Positions 7,107 through 13,630 of a stretch of 24,400 nt of DNA are shown here, piece by piece. Numbering within the stretch: the stretch's first letter is position 1; every line of letters starts with the position of its first letter. A program made the translations under genes and the position numbers. The DNA is from a virus, in the IMG/VR virus record IMGVR_UViG_3300037191_001660, positions 1-24,400 of that record. The stretch is one strand, 5' to 3'. The notes beneath the pieces are model-generated. The model saw only the letters and a program-made list of their open reading frames with translations, searched no databases and had not been told where the DNA came from.

Positions 7107-8906
7107 ATGTCAATAACAAAAAAACGCAACGACTTGTTGTGTCAGCCTACAATAGCCATCGACTTTGAAACCTTTTACAGTAAGGAATATTCCATACGTG
7201 ATACGGGGAACCAAGGATACGTGGCGCACAAAGAATTTGATGCGTATTTAGTTTCGTTAGTTGGTGAAGAAATTCAATATGTTGGGTCGCCGACCGAAGC
7301 ACCTTGGGAAAACATTTCAGACTCTCCACATTTTATTGCCCACAACGCTGGATTTGATTCCACCGTGTTTAAGGCATGTCAGAAACTAGGCACTATTCCA
7401 GATCGCATTCAACCTGTTTGGGATTGCACCGCAAACCTAGCCGTTTACATCCAAGCACCTCGCAGCCTTGCCGGGGTGAGTGAACAAATGTTTGGAGAGA
7501 AACCTGACAAAACAGTTAGGGATAAAATGAAGGGTCGTACATACGAGTCGTTAAACGATGAGGAAATAAAAGACCTACACCACTACGCACTCCAAGACTC
7601 AAAACTCTGCCTCAAAGTGTGGGACACCTACCACGAACATTGGCCCATCCAAGAAAAAACCATAGCTAGACACACAATGAATAGTGGGTTTAAGGGAGTT
7701 AGGGTTGATCAGACCCTGCTTACTGCTGGATTAGCAAAGCTTCGGGAGGAAAAGCAGAAGGCTCAGGTTAAAATTCCTTGGGCAGAGTCCGCTCCCCCCA
7801 CATCACCTTTGCAATTGAAAAAATATTGCACTGAGCAGGGCATAGCGGCTCCAAAAAGCACTGCTATGGGTAACGAGGACTGTGATAGGTGGGAAGTTGA
7901 ACATGCCGAAAAATACCCCATCGTTGCGGCGTTGCGGAACTGGCGAAGTTCCAACCGTTTAATCCGACTACTGGAAACCATCGAGTATCGGGTGTCTAAT
8001 AATTTAGTTGGTGAGGGAATTCTCCCATTCAATCTCAAATACTTTGGGGCAAGCCTCACGGGTCGTTGGAGTGGCGACACTAAGGTGAACATGCAGAACA
8101 TTCCAAGGGGCGAAGTGTTTGGAGTTGACGTTAGAAAAATGTTTATTCCTAGGCCGGGTAAAAAATTCATCATTGCTGACTTAGCTCAAATCGAACCTAG
8201 GTGTTTGGCTTGGTGGAGTGGAGACACCGACCTGTTGGAATTTGTGAAACAAGGCCGGGACATTTACGAGGCACACGCCTTAACTACTATGCTCCCTGTA
8301 GGAACTACTGTGGTTGACAAGCTCACCCGGCAACTGGCTAAGACAAGGGTGTTGGGGTTGGGCTATGGCTGTGGGGCTAAAAAGTTCAAACTGGTCGCCA
8401 AAAACATGGGCATTGAAATGTCTGAGGCGGAAGCCAAAAAAGTGGTGCGGGAATATCGGAAGTCTAACCGGAAAATAGTGGATTTCTGGAAGGCACGGGA
8501 AAAACTATTCCTTGCCGACATTGGACAGGACAACCGGGTTCAGCTACCTAGTGGTCGATGGATATCCTACTTCAACTGCAAATCCTCACGCACAGAGTCA
8601 GGTTTTCCACAGCACTTCGGCTCCATCACTCGCGGCGCACCTCCAAGAACCTTCTACGGAGGAAAACTATGTGAGAACTTAATCCAAGCCACAGCCAGAG
8701 ACGTATTTTCAGATGCATACTACCGAGTATTAGAAGCCGGATATGAAATTATCTGGACAGTCCACGATGAATTTATTGTTGAAGTAGACGAGGACGATGG
8801 AGAAGCAAGACAAGCTATTGAAAACCTAATGTCAATCACTCCTGATTGGCTACCGGGTTGTCCAATCGGTGCGGAAGCAATGGAAACAAACCACTACACA
8901 AAATAA
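7107..8906 (+). CDS. Family A DNA polymerase with 3'-5' exonuclease
   Basis: The product has 599 residues. A DEDD proofreading domain occupies about residues 15-190: motif I D19/E21 (AIDFETF), motif II HNAGFD with D84, and motif III Y160 to D164 (YALQD). The family A palm and fingers follow: motif A with D358 (IADLAQIEPR), motif B R408, K412 and Y420 (RQLAKTRVLGLGYG) and motif C H553, D554, E555 (VHDEFIVEV). All catalytic residues are present. The position matching E. coli Pol I Phe762 is Leu416. There is no 5'-nuclease domain. It replicates the phage genome, probably with the primase and helicase encoded downstream. The start has an A/T-rich leader without a Shine-Dalgarno. Confidence 0.96.
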   Translation: MSITKKRNDLLCQPTIAIDFETFYSKEYSIRDTGNQGYVAHKEFDAYLVSLVGEEIQYVGSPTEAPWENISDSPHFIAHNAGFDSTVFKACQKLGTIPDRIQPVWDCTANLAVYIQAPRSLAGVSEQMFGEKPDKTVRDKMKGRTYESLNDEEIKDLHHYALQDSKLCLKVWDTYHEHWPIQEKTIARHTMNSGFKGVRVDQTLLTAGLAKLREEKQKAQVKIPWAESAPPTSPLQLKKYCTEQGIAAPKSTAMGNEDCDRWEVEHAEKYPIVAALRNWRSSNRLIRLLETIEYRVSNNLVGEGILPFNLKYFGASLTGRWSGDTKVNMQNIPRGEVFGVDVRKMFIPRPGKKFIIADLAQIEPRCLAWWSGDTDLLEFVKQGRDIYEAHALTTMLPVGTTVVDKLTRQLAKTRVLGLGYGCGAKKFKLVAKNMGIEMSEAEAKKVVREYRKSNRKIVDFWKAREKLFLADIGQDNRVQLPSGRWISYFNCKSSRTESGFPQHFGSITRGAPPRTFYGGKLCENLIQATARDVFSDAYYRVLEAGYEIIWTVHDEFIVEVDEDDGEARQAIENLMSITPDWLPGCPIGAEAMETNHYTK

Positions 8907-8908
8907 AC

Positions 8909-9271
8909 ATGTATAAAACAACAAACCAATTCCTCAAATTCCACAAAAGCAATCCAAAAGTGTATGATATGTTTTGCCGAATAACCTTTCGCGCCATGCA
9001 AAAAGGTCTTCAAAACTTCGGGTCATCCGCTGTGTTTGAGATCATGCGCTGGGAAACTAGCCTAGTTAGTAATACAACTAGTCAAACACTTTGTAACACT
9101 TTTAAACCCTACTACGCTAGGCTGTTTGAAATGCAGCACCCAACATATCAAGGGTATTTTAGAAACAAAACTTCAATTGCCGATGAAATCCTAGAATATG
9201 CAAACATGTTTAACCTAATTAACGGTAAACTTAAAAACCAAAAAAATGAACAACTTGAACTTACCTATTAG
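8909..9271 (+). CDS. Small conserved-looking phage protein of unknown function
   Basis: The product has 120 residues. I chose the ATG at 8909, 2 nt after the polymerase stop; an earlier ATG at 8846 would lie inside the polymerase gene. The product is helical with many aromatic residues. The phrase 'FKPYYARLFEMQHPTYQGYFRNKTS' (near residues 66-92) has the character of a family common beside phage polymerases and nucleases, to my recollection without known function. It overlaps the primase-like gene by 26 nt. A replication accessory role is possible from position alone. The start lacks a Shine-Dalgarno and probably depends on coupling to polymerase translation. Confidence 0.75.
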   Translation: MYKTTNQFLKFHKSNPKVYDMFCRITFRAMQKGLQNFGSSAVFEIMRWETSLVSNTTSQTLCNTFKPYYARLFEMQHPTYQGYFRNKTSIADEILEYANMFNLINGKLKNQKNEQLELTY

Positions 9272-10103
9272 TCCCTGCCCTGAATCAGGGGAAGGTGTGC
9301 ACAAATGGGTGTATCATGTTTGCTGTATTTTTCTAGATGCCGGAAACTCGGCTCAGGATGCGGAGGAATATTGCGTTGAACGTGCCTCCCGTGCCTTACA
9401 GATAAACGAAGTTCAAAACGCCTGTGCGTCAATCCAGAAAACTGGAATTGTCAAGCGTTATCGGTGGGAAAAACCACAAAAAGAATATGTTGACTTTGTG
9501 AAAAGAACCGCAGTTGGGGGCTTATATCAGAAACTGGTTAACCAGATAGTTCATCCCAGAGCACTGAAAGCAACCGGCTTTGACATATTAGAGCTTCTTT
9601 TTCCAGATGATATTGCAAGTGGAAACTGGTCTTTGCTGTGTTGCGGGGCAAGTCAAAGTGATTTTCGCACCGCCCCCCTATCTTTCTTCCAAGATTTGTG
9701 CGAAGACCTGCAATTCATTGTGCCTTCCCCAATGTCCAGTATTTGGGGAGTGGGGCAAAGTGGAAAACGAAGCCAACACACCTTAGACAACACCGGAAAC
9801 CGGAAATACCTAGTCGTGGAATTTGACACGGGCGCACACATCGACCATGCCGCCTTCCTCCACAACCTAAATCGCATTATCCCCATAACTATGGTTGTGC
9901 ATTCTGGAAACAAATCTTTACACGGTTGGTTTTACGTGGAAGGCATGTCTGAAGCCAAGCAAGCAAACTTCTTCATGGAGGCGACTAAGCTTGGGGCCGA
10001 CACAGCTACGTGGAACAAATCTCTGTTTGTTAGAATGCCCAAAGGAACACGTGCTGACGGCACACGCCAAGAAATCTTATACTTCACACCACCTAATGTT
10101 TAA
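9246..10103 (+). CDS. Stand-alone archaeo-eukaryotic-type primase (RepB/prim-pol-like)
   Basis: The product has 285 residues. The C-terminal half carries the marks of the archaeo-eukaryotic primase superfamily: an acidic strand 'VVEFDTG' with E192 and D194, then 'VVHSGNKSLHGWFYV' with H219 and H226 as the S-x-H-like motif, then a strand ending 'FVRMPKGTR...QEILYF'. The N-terminal 100 residues look helical and may recruit a partner. Its role would be synthesis of primers for the family A polymerase. Its stop overlaps the start of the SF3-like helicase by 8 nt, giving a two-gene version of the primase-helicase that many phages and plasmids encode as one chain. A third acidic residue of the active site could not be placed with certainty. 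Confidence 0.75.
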   Translation: MNNLNLPISPCPESGEGVHKWVYHVCCIFLDAGNSAQDAEEYCVERASRALQINEVQNACASIQKTGIVKRYRWEKPQKEYVDFVKRTAVGGLYQKLVNQIVHPRALKATGFDILELLFPDDIASGNWSLLCCGASQSDFRTAPLSFFQDLCEDLQFIVPSPMSSIWGVGQSGKRSQHTLDNTGNRKYLVVEFDTGAHIDHAAFLHNLNRIIPITMVVHSGNKSLHGWFYVEGMSEAKQANFFMEATKLGADTATWNKSLFVRMPKGTRADGTRQEILYFTPPNV

Positions 10104-11382
10104 AAAAATAACCCTCCAACACCAACTACAACTCCCCATATGGTTTTATCCTCCATCAGAAAAATACTATGTGCAGGATGAAAACATGGAGTACGTGCCG
10201 TACACTAAAACAACCCTAAAGCTAATCCTAAAATCATGGGGTTTACGAGGCCGGGCACACGATGACGAACTTCTCTCACCAATTGACGCGTTAATAGCCG
10301 ACGTGTCTTATGGGAAAGTGGTAGCTTATGCTGGAAGGCTCGCTGGAATTAAAACCGGGTGCTACTCCATGAATGGTAAGCGTGTTTTAGTAACAGCCGA
10401 TCCAATAATCATTCCTTCCAAAGAGGGGAAGTTTCCCATGATTGAGTCCATATTGGCCCAACTATTTAATGGCGGGGAAATAGACCAACGTCCTTACGTC
10501 TATGGATGGCTCAAGCTGGGGCGTAAGGCTGTGCTAGAGGCGTTTCCAATGCCGGGGCAAGCCCTAGTGCTAGCTGGGCCTAGAAATGCCGGAAAAAACC
10601 TATTCCAAGACATGATAACGGAGCTTCTTGGCGGTCGTGCCGAAAAACCCTACCGCTACATGGTCGGCAAGAGCGAATTCAATGGTGATTTGTTTGGCGC
10701 AGAACACCTTTGCATTGCTGATGAAGTGCCGTTTTATGACATGCCGTCTAGGCGAGTGTTTGGTTCCAAGATTAAAGACATGTGTGTTAATGCGCTACAA
10801 AGTTGTCATGGGAAGCATAAGGAAGCACTAGCCTTATACCCGTTGTGGCGATTATCCATAAGTGTTAATGATGAGGCTGAGAATCTAATCATGCTTCCCC
10901 CCCTCGAAGATTCTATTGAGGACAAAATCATGCTTCTGAAGGTTCATCAGGCAATTATGCCCATGAAATCCGATACTCCACGATGCCGAGTGGAGTTTTG
11001 GGAGCGTGTACGTGCCGAAATGCCGGGGTTTGCACATTTTATTGAGAACTTCCAGATACCGGACGAACTTCAAGAGTCTAGGTTTGGCATCAAAGCCTTC
11101 CAGCATCCAGAACTCGTAGAAATCCTGAAAGAAATGACTCACGAAAACAGACTCATGGCACTCATGGAAATTATCGTGATTCCAGAAAATGGGTCGTGGA
11201 AAGGTACTTTGGAAGAGCTTGAAACCACCCTTTTAGAAGACTCCACCTACAAAAGACAATTGGAAAAATTATTATACTACCCAACTGCCTTGATGACTTA
11301 CCTTAGACGGCTCCAAAAGGCTATGCCAGAGAGAGTTACCTCGTTCAAATCCAACAGTAAGAGGGGTTGGGAGCTAAAATAA
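10096..11382 (+). CDS. SF3/D5-like replicative helicase (DUF5906/VapE-type ATPase)
   Basis: The product has 428 residues. I chose the ATG at 10096, which overlaps the primase stop; the frame is open further upstream to 9895, but that stretch lies within the primase gene and has no family-like sequence. Walker A is GPRNAGKN with K167 near 'ALVLAG'. Walker B is the acidic strand 'HLCIADEVP', and the sensor Asn is in 'LSISVNDEAENLIMLPP' followed by 'DKIMLL', a typical SF3 superfamily order. The N-terminal 150 residues resemble the linker that joins the primase part in fused relatives. It unwinds DNA at the fork, probably as a ring. It is the last gene before the candidate origin region. Confidence 0.85.
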   Translation: MFKKITLQHQLQLPIWFYPPSEKYYVQDENMEYVPYTKTTLKLILKSWGLRGRAHDDELLSPIDALIADVSYGKVVAYAGRLAGIKTGCYSMNGKRVLVTADPIIIPSKEGKFPMIESILAQLFNGGEIDQRPYVYGWLKLGRKAVLEAFPMPGQALVLAGPRNAGKNLFQDMITELLGGRAEKPYRYMVGKSEFNGDLFGAEHLCIADEVPFYDMPSRRVFGSKIKDMCVNALQSCHGKHKEALALYPLWRLSISVNDEAENLIMLPPLEDSIEDKIMLLKVHQAIMPMKSDTPRCRVEFWERVRAEMPGFAHFIENFQIPDELQESRFGIKAFQHPELVEILKEMTHENRLMALMEIIVIPENGSWKGTLEELETTLLEDSTYKRQLEKLLYYPTALMTYLRRLQKAMPERVTSFKSNSKRGWELK

Positions 11383-11473
11383 AGGGCGGCAAGGGCGGCA
11401 ATTATTAACTTATTCCACAGAAAAGAAAGTAATAATAGGTAAGGTTCCTGATAATTGCCGCCCTTGCCGCCCT
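11383..11473. repeat. 23-bp perfect inverted repeat, 45-nt loop
   Basis: The left arm at 11383-11405 starts with the base after the helicase stop codon; its exact reverse complement is at 11451-11473. The right side carries one further TTGCCGCCC copy, to 11481. The A/T-rich loop contains TTATTCCACA. In RNA the arms would form a very stable hairpin, but no T-run follows, so an ordinary terminator is less likely. Confidence 0.95.
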
Positions 11474-11481
11474 TGCCGCCC
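11455..11481. repeat. Three head-to-tail TTGCCGCCC iterons
   Basis: TTGCCGCCC is repeated at 11455-11463, 11464-11472 and 11473-11481. Two inverted copies (GGGCGGCAA) are at 11384-11392 and 11393-11401. The 9-bp spacing, slightly less than one helical turn, is iteron-like. Confidence 0.9.
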
Positions 11482-11542
11482 TGCTGATATCACCCACATC
11501 TGGAATATTAGTGGGCAGTCTGTGGAAAAATAAAAACGAAAA

Positions 11543-11776
11543 ATGAAACACGAAAGAGACAAAAAACGGTGCATGTTATCCTGTAGGGTGACACAAGATG
11601 CAAAAGACCAGTTAGTGAGGTTTTCCTCCCTGCGAGATAGTTCGATGAGTGCTGCTGTGGATACTTCTTTGAAGATACTCATACGTTTTACTCCCACCGA
11701 GCTACTTCGTATGGCTCACCGGGTGGATGTTGGTGATATGCGGGACAAGTTAACTGAACTGGAGGGTAGTATATGA
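11543..11776 (+). CDS. Ribbon-helix-helix-like small protein next to the candidate origin
   Basis: The product has 77 residues. After a basic N-terminus (KHERDKKR) comes the strand 'CMLSCRVTQDAKDQL' and then helices 'VRFSSLRDSSMSAAVDTSLKILI', the typical arrangement of MetJ/Arc or MobC-like DNA-binding proteins. It lies directly after the interlaced inverted repeats, with an A-rich leader and no Shine-Dalgarno, and its stop overlaps the DnaA-IV-like gene by ATGA. It probably binds the repeats next door, as iteron-binding or autorepressor proteins do (inference). The gene call is firm, the fold probable. Confidence 0.7.
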   Translation: MKHERDKKRCMLSCRVTQDAKDQLVRFSSLRDSSMSAAVDTSLKILIRFTPTELLRMAHRVDVGDMRDKLTELEGSI

Positions 11777-12117
11777 GTAAACTGGAGATATTAGCTACCG
11801 CAGCCGCCGAGTTTTATGGAGTGGCAATTGAAGACCTGCGGAGTCCGTGCCGGAAAGCTATTTTCACTAAGCCCCGCCACACATGCCAATGGATTGCCGA
11901 TAATGCGGGGATCAAGCGTGGGGTTATCGCTAGATTCTGGAAGGTAGACCATGCTTCCGTGTTCTATGGGTGTAAGATTGTAGCGGCTAGGATTAAGGGC
12001 AGTGGTTGGGAGAGACATGAGCTTGGTTTGTTTTCCAAGATAGTCGCTAAACTGATGGAAGAGGACAGGTTGCGGCGGCAGACTGTTGAAGGTAGGTTTT
12101 TGGCGATAGAAAAATAA
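11773..12117 (+). CDS. Stand-alone DnaA domain IV-like DNA-binding protein
   Basis: The product has 114 residues, with GGAGGG ahead of the ATG. Residues 5-75 follow the C-terminal DNA-binding domain of DnaA. The opening helix pattern is 'AAAEFYGVAIEDLRSPCRKA', then 'PRHTCQWIADNAGIKRGVIARFW', and the signature loop appears as 'KVDHASVFYGCKIV' in place of DnaA's 'GRDHTTVLHA'. There is no AAA+ domain, so it can bind DNA but not drive origin melting. Stand-alone proteins with this domain are known in phages. Here it sits 250 nt from DnaA-box-like sequence, which suggests either a phage initiator or specificity factor, or a competitor of host DnaA (inference). Confidence 0.82.
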   Translation: MSKLEILATAAAEFYGVAIEDLRSPCRKAIFTKPRHTCQWIADNAGIKRGVIARFWKVDHASVFYGCKIVAARIKGSGWERHELGLFSKIVAKLMEEDRLRRQTVEGRFLAIEK

Positions 12118-12205
12118 AAAATAAAACTAGACAAAGTGAAAAAGCGGGTGTTAAATGTGGGTTAGCGGGTTAGCAACCGCCTAGGACACCAACAAAAAAC
12201 TTCAT
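12118..12205 (+). other. Short intergenic spacer with GGGTTAGC tandem repeat
   Basis: This 88-nt gap holds GGGTTAGC twice in tandem (12159-12174), followed by AACCGC, which could pair with the upstream GCGGGTT (bulged). No promoter pair is convincing. Confidence 0.4.
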
Positions 12206-12412
12206 ATGCACAAACAACGAAACATCGACAACGAACAGGGTGAATTGCCCAACCTATGCTTTGACGGCAAAAACACATCAAAGCACCTATCGGATCGTAT
12301 TAACCTGCGGGTTCTTCAAGGGGCATACCCCCCAGAAAATCGCCGGGAAGAGGACATGATCCGAGACTTCAGGGCATCTGGCCTTACAATAGAAAAGTTT
12401 TTAGCTTTATGA
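12206..12412 (+). CDS. Small hypothetical protein
   Basis: The product has 68 residues and its stop overlaps the next start by ATGA. The N-terminus is polar; the middle contains 'LSDRINLRVLQGAYPPENRREEDMIRDFRASGLTIEKFL', a helical, charged stretch. I do not recognise a family. The overlap and common orientation place it in the small operon that ends with the dCMP deaminase. The A-rich leader has no Shine-Dalgarno. Confidence 0.65.
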   Translation: MHKQRNIDNEQGELPNLCFDGKNTSKHLSDRINLRVLQGAYPPENRREEDMIRDFRASGLTIEKFLAL

Positions 12413-12624
12413 CAGACGAACAAATTAGAGATGCTGGGTTAGCCGCTTTTAGGGCGCGCGCAGCCGATAAATTCAACTTGGGAATTAAAGAACACAACCC
12501 TAGTGGAGATAAAGGTCTGATTAAAATGACCCGGCTACAGAGAATCAAAGCTTCACAGGAAGAAGTTATGGATTTGTGGTTTTATCTGTATGCCGAGGAA
12601 GTGGCCTGTATCCGAGAGATGTAG
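12409..12624 (+). CDS. Small hypothetical protein, possibly a MazG-like NTP pyrophosphohydrolase relative
   Basis: The product has 71 residues. The C-terminal helix has E51, E52 and D55 in 'QEEVMDLWFYLYAEE', which resembles the acidic EE-x2-D metal-binding helix of all-alpha NTP pyrophosphatases. 'DKFNLG...LIKMTRLQRIKASQEE' also fits small phage relatives. It is shorter than a typical MazG domain, and only one acidic helix is clear, so the activity is uncertain. It sits 3 nt before the dCMP deaminase, which would suit a nucleotide-pool role. Confidence 0.55.
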   Translation: MTDEQIRDAGLAAFRARAADKFNLGIKEHNPSGDKGLIKMTRLQRIKASQEEVMDLWFYLYAEEVACIREM

Positions 12625-12627
12625 CTT

Positions 12628-13053
12628 ATGCGAGTATCGTGGGAGGAATACGCTCTTCTATTAGCGGAGACCGGAGCAGCTAGAAGCGAAGACCCCTTCG
12701 AGAGGGTTGGAGCATGTGTGCTACGAGAGGATCATTCCGTAGCCGGGATTGGATACAACGGTGCACCACCGGGAATTAAAATTGATTGGACTAACCGAGA
12801 TCGGCGGCGCGAGAGGGTTGTACATGCGGAGGTTAATGCTTTGCGGTATGTTCGTCCTGACGAGGGGTTTCTACTGGCCTGTACTCTCATGCCTTGTCAG
12901 GACTGTATTAAGATGGCGGCGACTTATGGAATTAAGAGCGTGTACTTTCGAGAGTTTTACTCCAGAGACGGATCAGCCACTGAACTCGCAAAAGAGTTCG
13001 GAATTAAGTTGTTACACCTGCCGAAAGAAAACCGCTTTCGCAGCACTGCATGA
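12628..13053 (+). CDS. dCMP deaminase (zinc-dependent cytidine/deoxycytidylate deaminase family)
   Basis: The product has 141 residues. The zinc-binding and catalytic residues are in place: H66-A-E68 (VVHAEVNAL) and P89-C90-x2-C93 (MPCQDC). 'RVGACVLREDHSVAGIGYNGAPPG' near residues 26-49 is the usual substrate-pocket region of dCMP deaminases. It converts dCMP to dUMP, supplying precursor for thymidylate synthesis during phage replication. GAGAG lies ahead of the ATG and overlaps the end of the preceding gene. It is the last gene of the plus-strand replication block and ends 97 nt before a convergent minus-strand gene. The family is clear; dCMP rather than another cytosine substrate is inferred from the phage type. 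Confidence 0.92.
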   Translation: MRVSWEEYALLLAETGAARSEDPFERVGACVLREDHSVAGIGYNGAPPGIKIDWTNRDRRRERVVHAEVNALRYVRPDEGFLLACTLMPCQDCIKMAATYGIKSVYFREFYSRDGSATELAKEFGIKLLHLPKENRFRSTA

Positions 13054-13063
13054 GATGGTATTT

Positions 13064-13142
13064 TGCCGGAGGCTATCACACAAATAGTGGGTTGGGCAAC
13101 AACCTCCGGCAGCCCCCGGCCCACGATTGTGGTGTTCGGGGG
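13064..13142 (+). terminator. Convergent-junction hairpins, probable transcription terminator
   Basis: Two inverted repeats lie between the ends of convergent genes. One is TGCCGGAGG (13064-13072) with CCTCCGGCA (13103-13111). The other is a compact hairpin: CCCCCG (13113-13118) pairs with CGGGGG (13137-13142), with inner CCAC (13121-13124) and GTGG (13129-13132), followed by AATTTTCTT on the plus strand. It fits a terminator for the deaminase operon; the minus-strand side lacks a T-run. Confidence 0.6.
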
Positions 13143-13149
13143 AATTTTC

Positions 13150-13380
13150 TTAGTTGGATAAGTCTTTAACTCCCCAGCCGATATGCCGAATAAGCGGGTA
13201 CACGGTTTTCCCTTTGGATGGGAGCCGCTTTATATCGTCCAGCACCATCATGTTTATTCTAGCTTCTAAATCATCCAGATATTCTTCCGAAATTATGGAG
13301 AACTTGTGAGCGCGAGCGGTCTCTGCGATAGCTTTGAATTGAGCTTTTGACTGTTTTCGATTTAATATTGATTTTCTCAT
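13150..13380 (-). CDS. Small hypothetical protein, possible histone-fold-like DNA-binding protein
   Basis: The product has 76 residues, basic and without Cys. The N-terminus 'SKAQFKAIAETARAHKF' is a basic helix. It is followed by 'ISEEYLDDLEARINMMVLDDIKRLPSKGKTVYPLI', a short strand-turn, a long helix, a basic loop and 'GKTVYP'. This resembles the small archaeal-histone/CBF-NF-Y-like proteins found in some phages and bacteria, where the long helix ends at a '(R/K)KTV' loop. The similarity is by eye and weak; it could equally be an unrelated helical protein. It is the last gene of the minus-strand island. The spacing from the gene before it is 12 nt, and no Shine-Dalgarno is seen. Confidence 0.6.
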   Translation of the reverse strand: MRKSILNRKQSKAQFKAIAETARAHKFSIISEEYLDDLEARINMMVLDDIKRLPSKGKTVYPLIRHIGWGVKDLSN

Positions 13381-13392
13381 GGTTTTGTAGGT

Positions 13393-13623
13393 TTAATACC
13401 CGTAGTGATTAGAGTCAGAATCCACTTCGCTCAGATAGAGCATCTCGTCGCAGTCGGTGGGGAGTACCCCGGAGGCGTGGACGATCTGCGCGTAGGTTAA
13501 CCCGTAGCGACAGCGCAGTTTCTGGGCAAGCCTGCCCACTTCAGGCAAGTTGTGTTGGGAGCAGGCCCACGAGAATTCTGAAGATGTTTTCCCTACGGCT
13601 TTTTGGTAGTCTTGTTTATTCAT
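13393..13623 (-). CDS. Small hypothetical protein
   Basis: The product has 76 residues from the ATG at 13623. A longer frame reaches 13692 but would overlap the preceding gene by about 60 nt. The start chosen leaves a 7-nt gap after that gene's stop. The centre 'EVGRLAQKLRCRYGLTYAQIVHASGV' has a helix-turn-helix flavour, and the tail is acidic (SEVDSDSN). I recognise no family. It belongs to the run of short genes downstream of the DUF7227-like gene. Confidence 0.6.
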   Translation of the reverse strand: MNKQDYQKAVGKTSSEFSWACSQHNLPEVGRLAQKLRCRYGLTYAQIVHASGVLPTDCDEMLYLSEVDSDSNHYGY

Positions 13624-13630
13624 TTTGCTT

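Larger units (their letters stand above)
11383..11529. other. Candidate phage replication origin with interlaced inverted repeats
   Basis: The non-coding segment between helicase and ribbon-helix-helix-like gene contains two perfect inverted repeats whose arms alternate. The first is a 23-bp pair (11383-11405 with 11451-11473). The second is the 9-bp pair TTCCACAGA (11413-11421) with TCTGTGGAA (11519-11527). The 23-bp arms contain the 9-mer GGGCGGCAA twice on the left and TTGCCGCCC three times on the right. TGTGGAAAA at 11521-11529 differs by one base from the reverse complement of the E. coli DnaA box TTATCCACA, and TATTCCACA at 11411-11419 is a poorer match. A ribbon-helix-helix-like and a DnaA-domain-IV-like gene follow at once. 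The structure is seen directly; the origin role is inferred. Confidence 0.55.

Noticed and set aside
7051-7116. A 21-codon frame (MGVFLVSYLP...) overlapping the polymerase start, possible leader peptide
   Set aside because: No ribosome-binding site and the frame is short; retained only as a remote possibility of a leader peptide.
11383-11481. CRISPR-like array from the repeated TTGCCGCCC units
   Set aside because: Repeats are 9 bp, directly adjacent with no spacers; they are iterons or hairpin arms.
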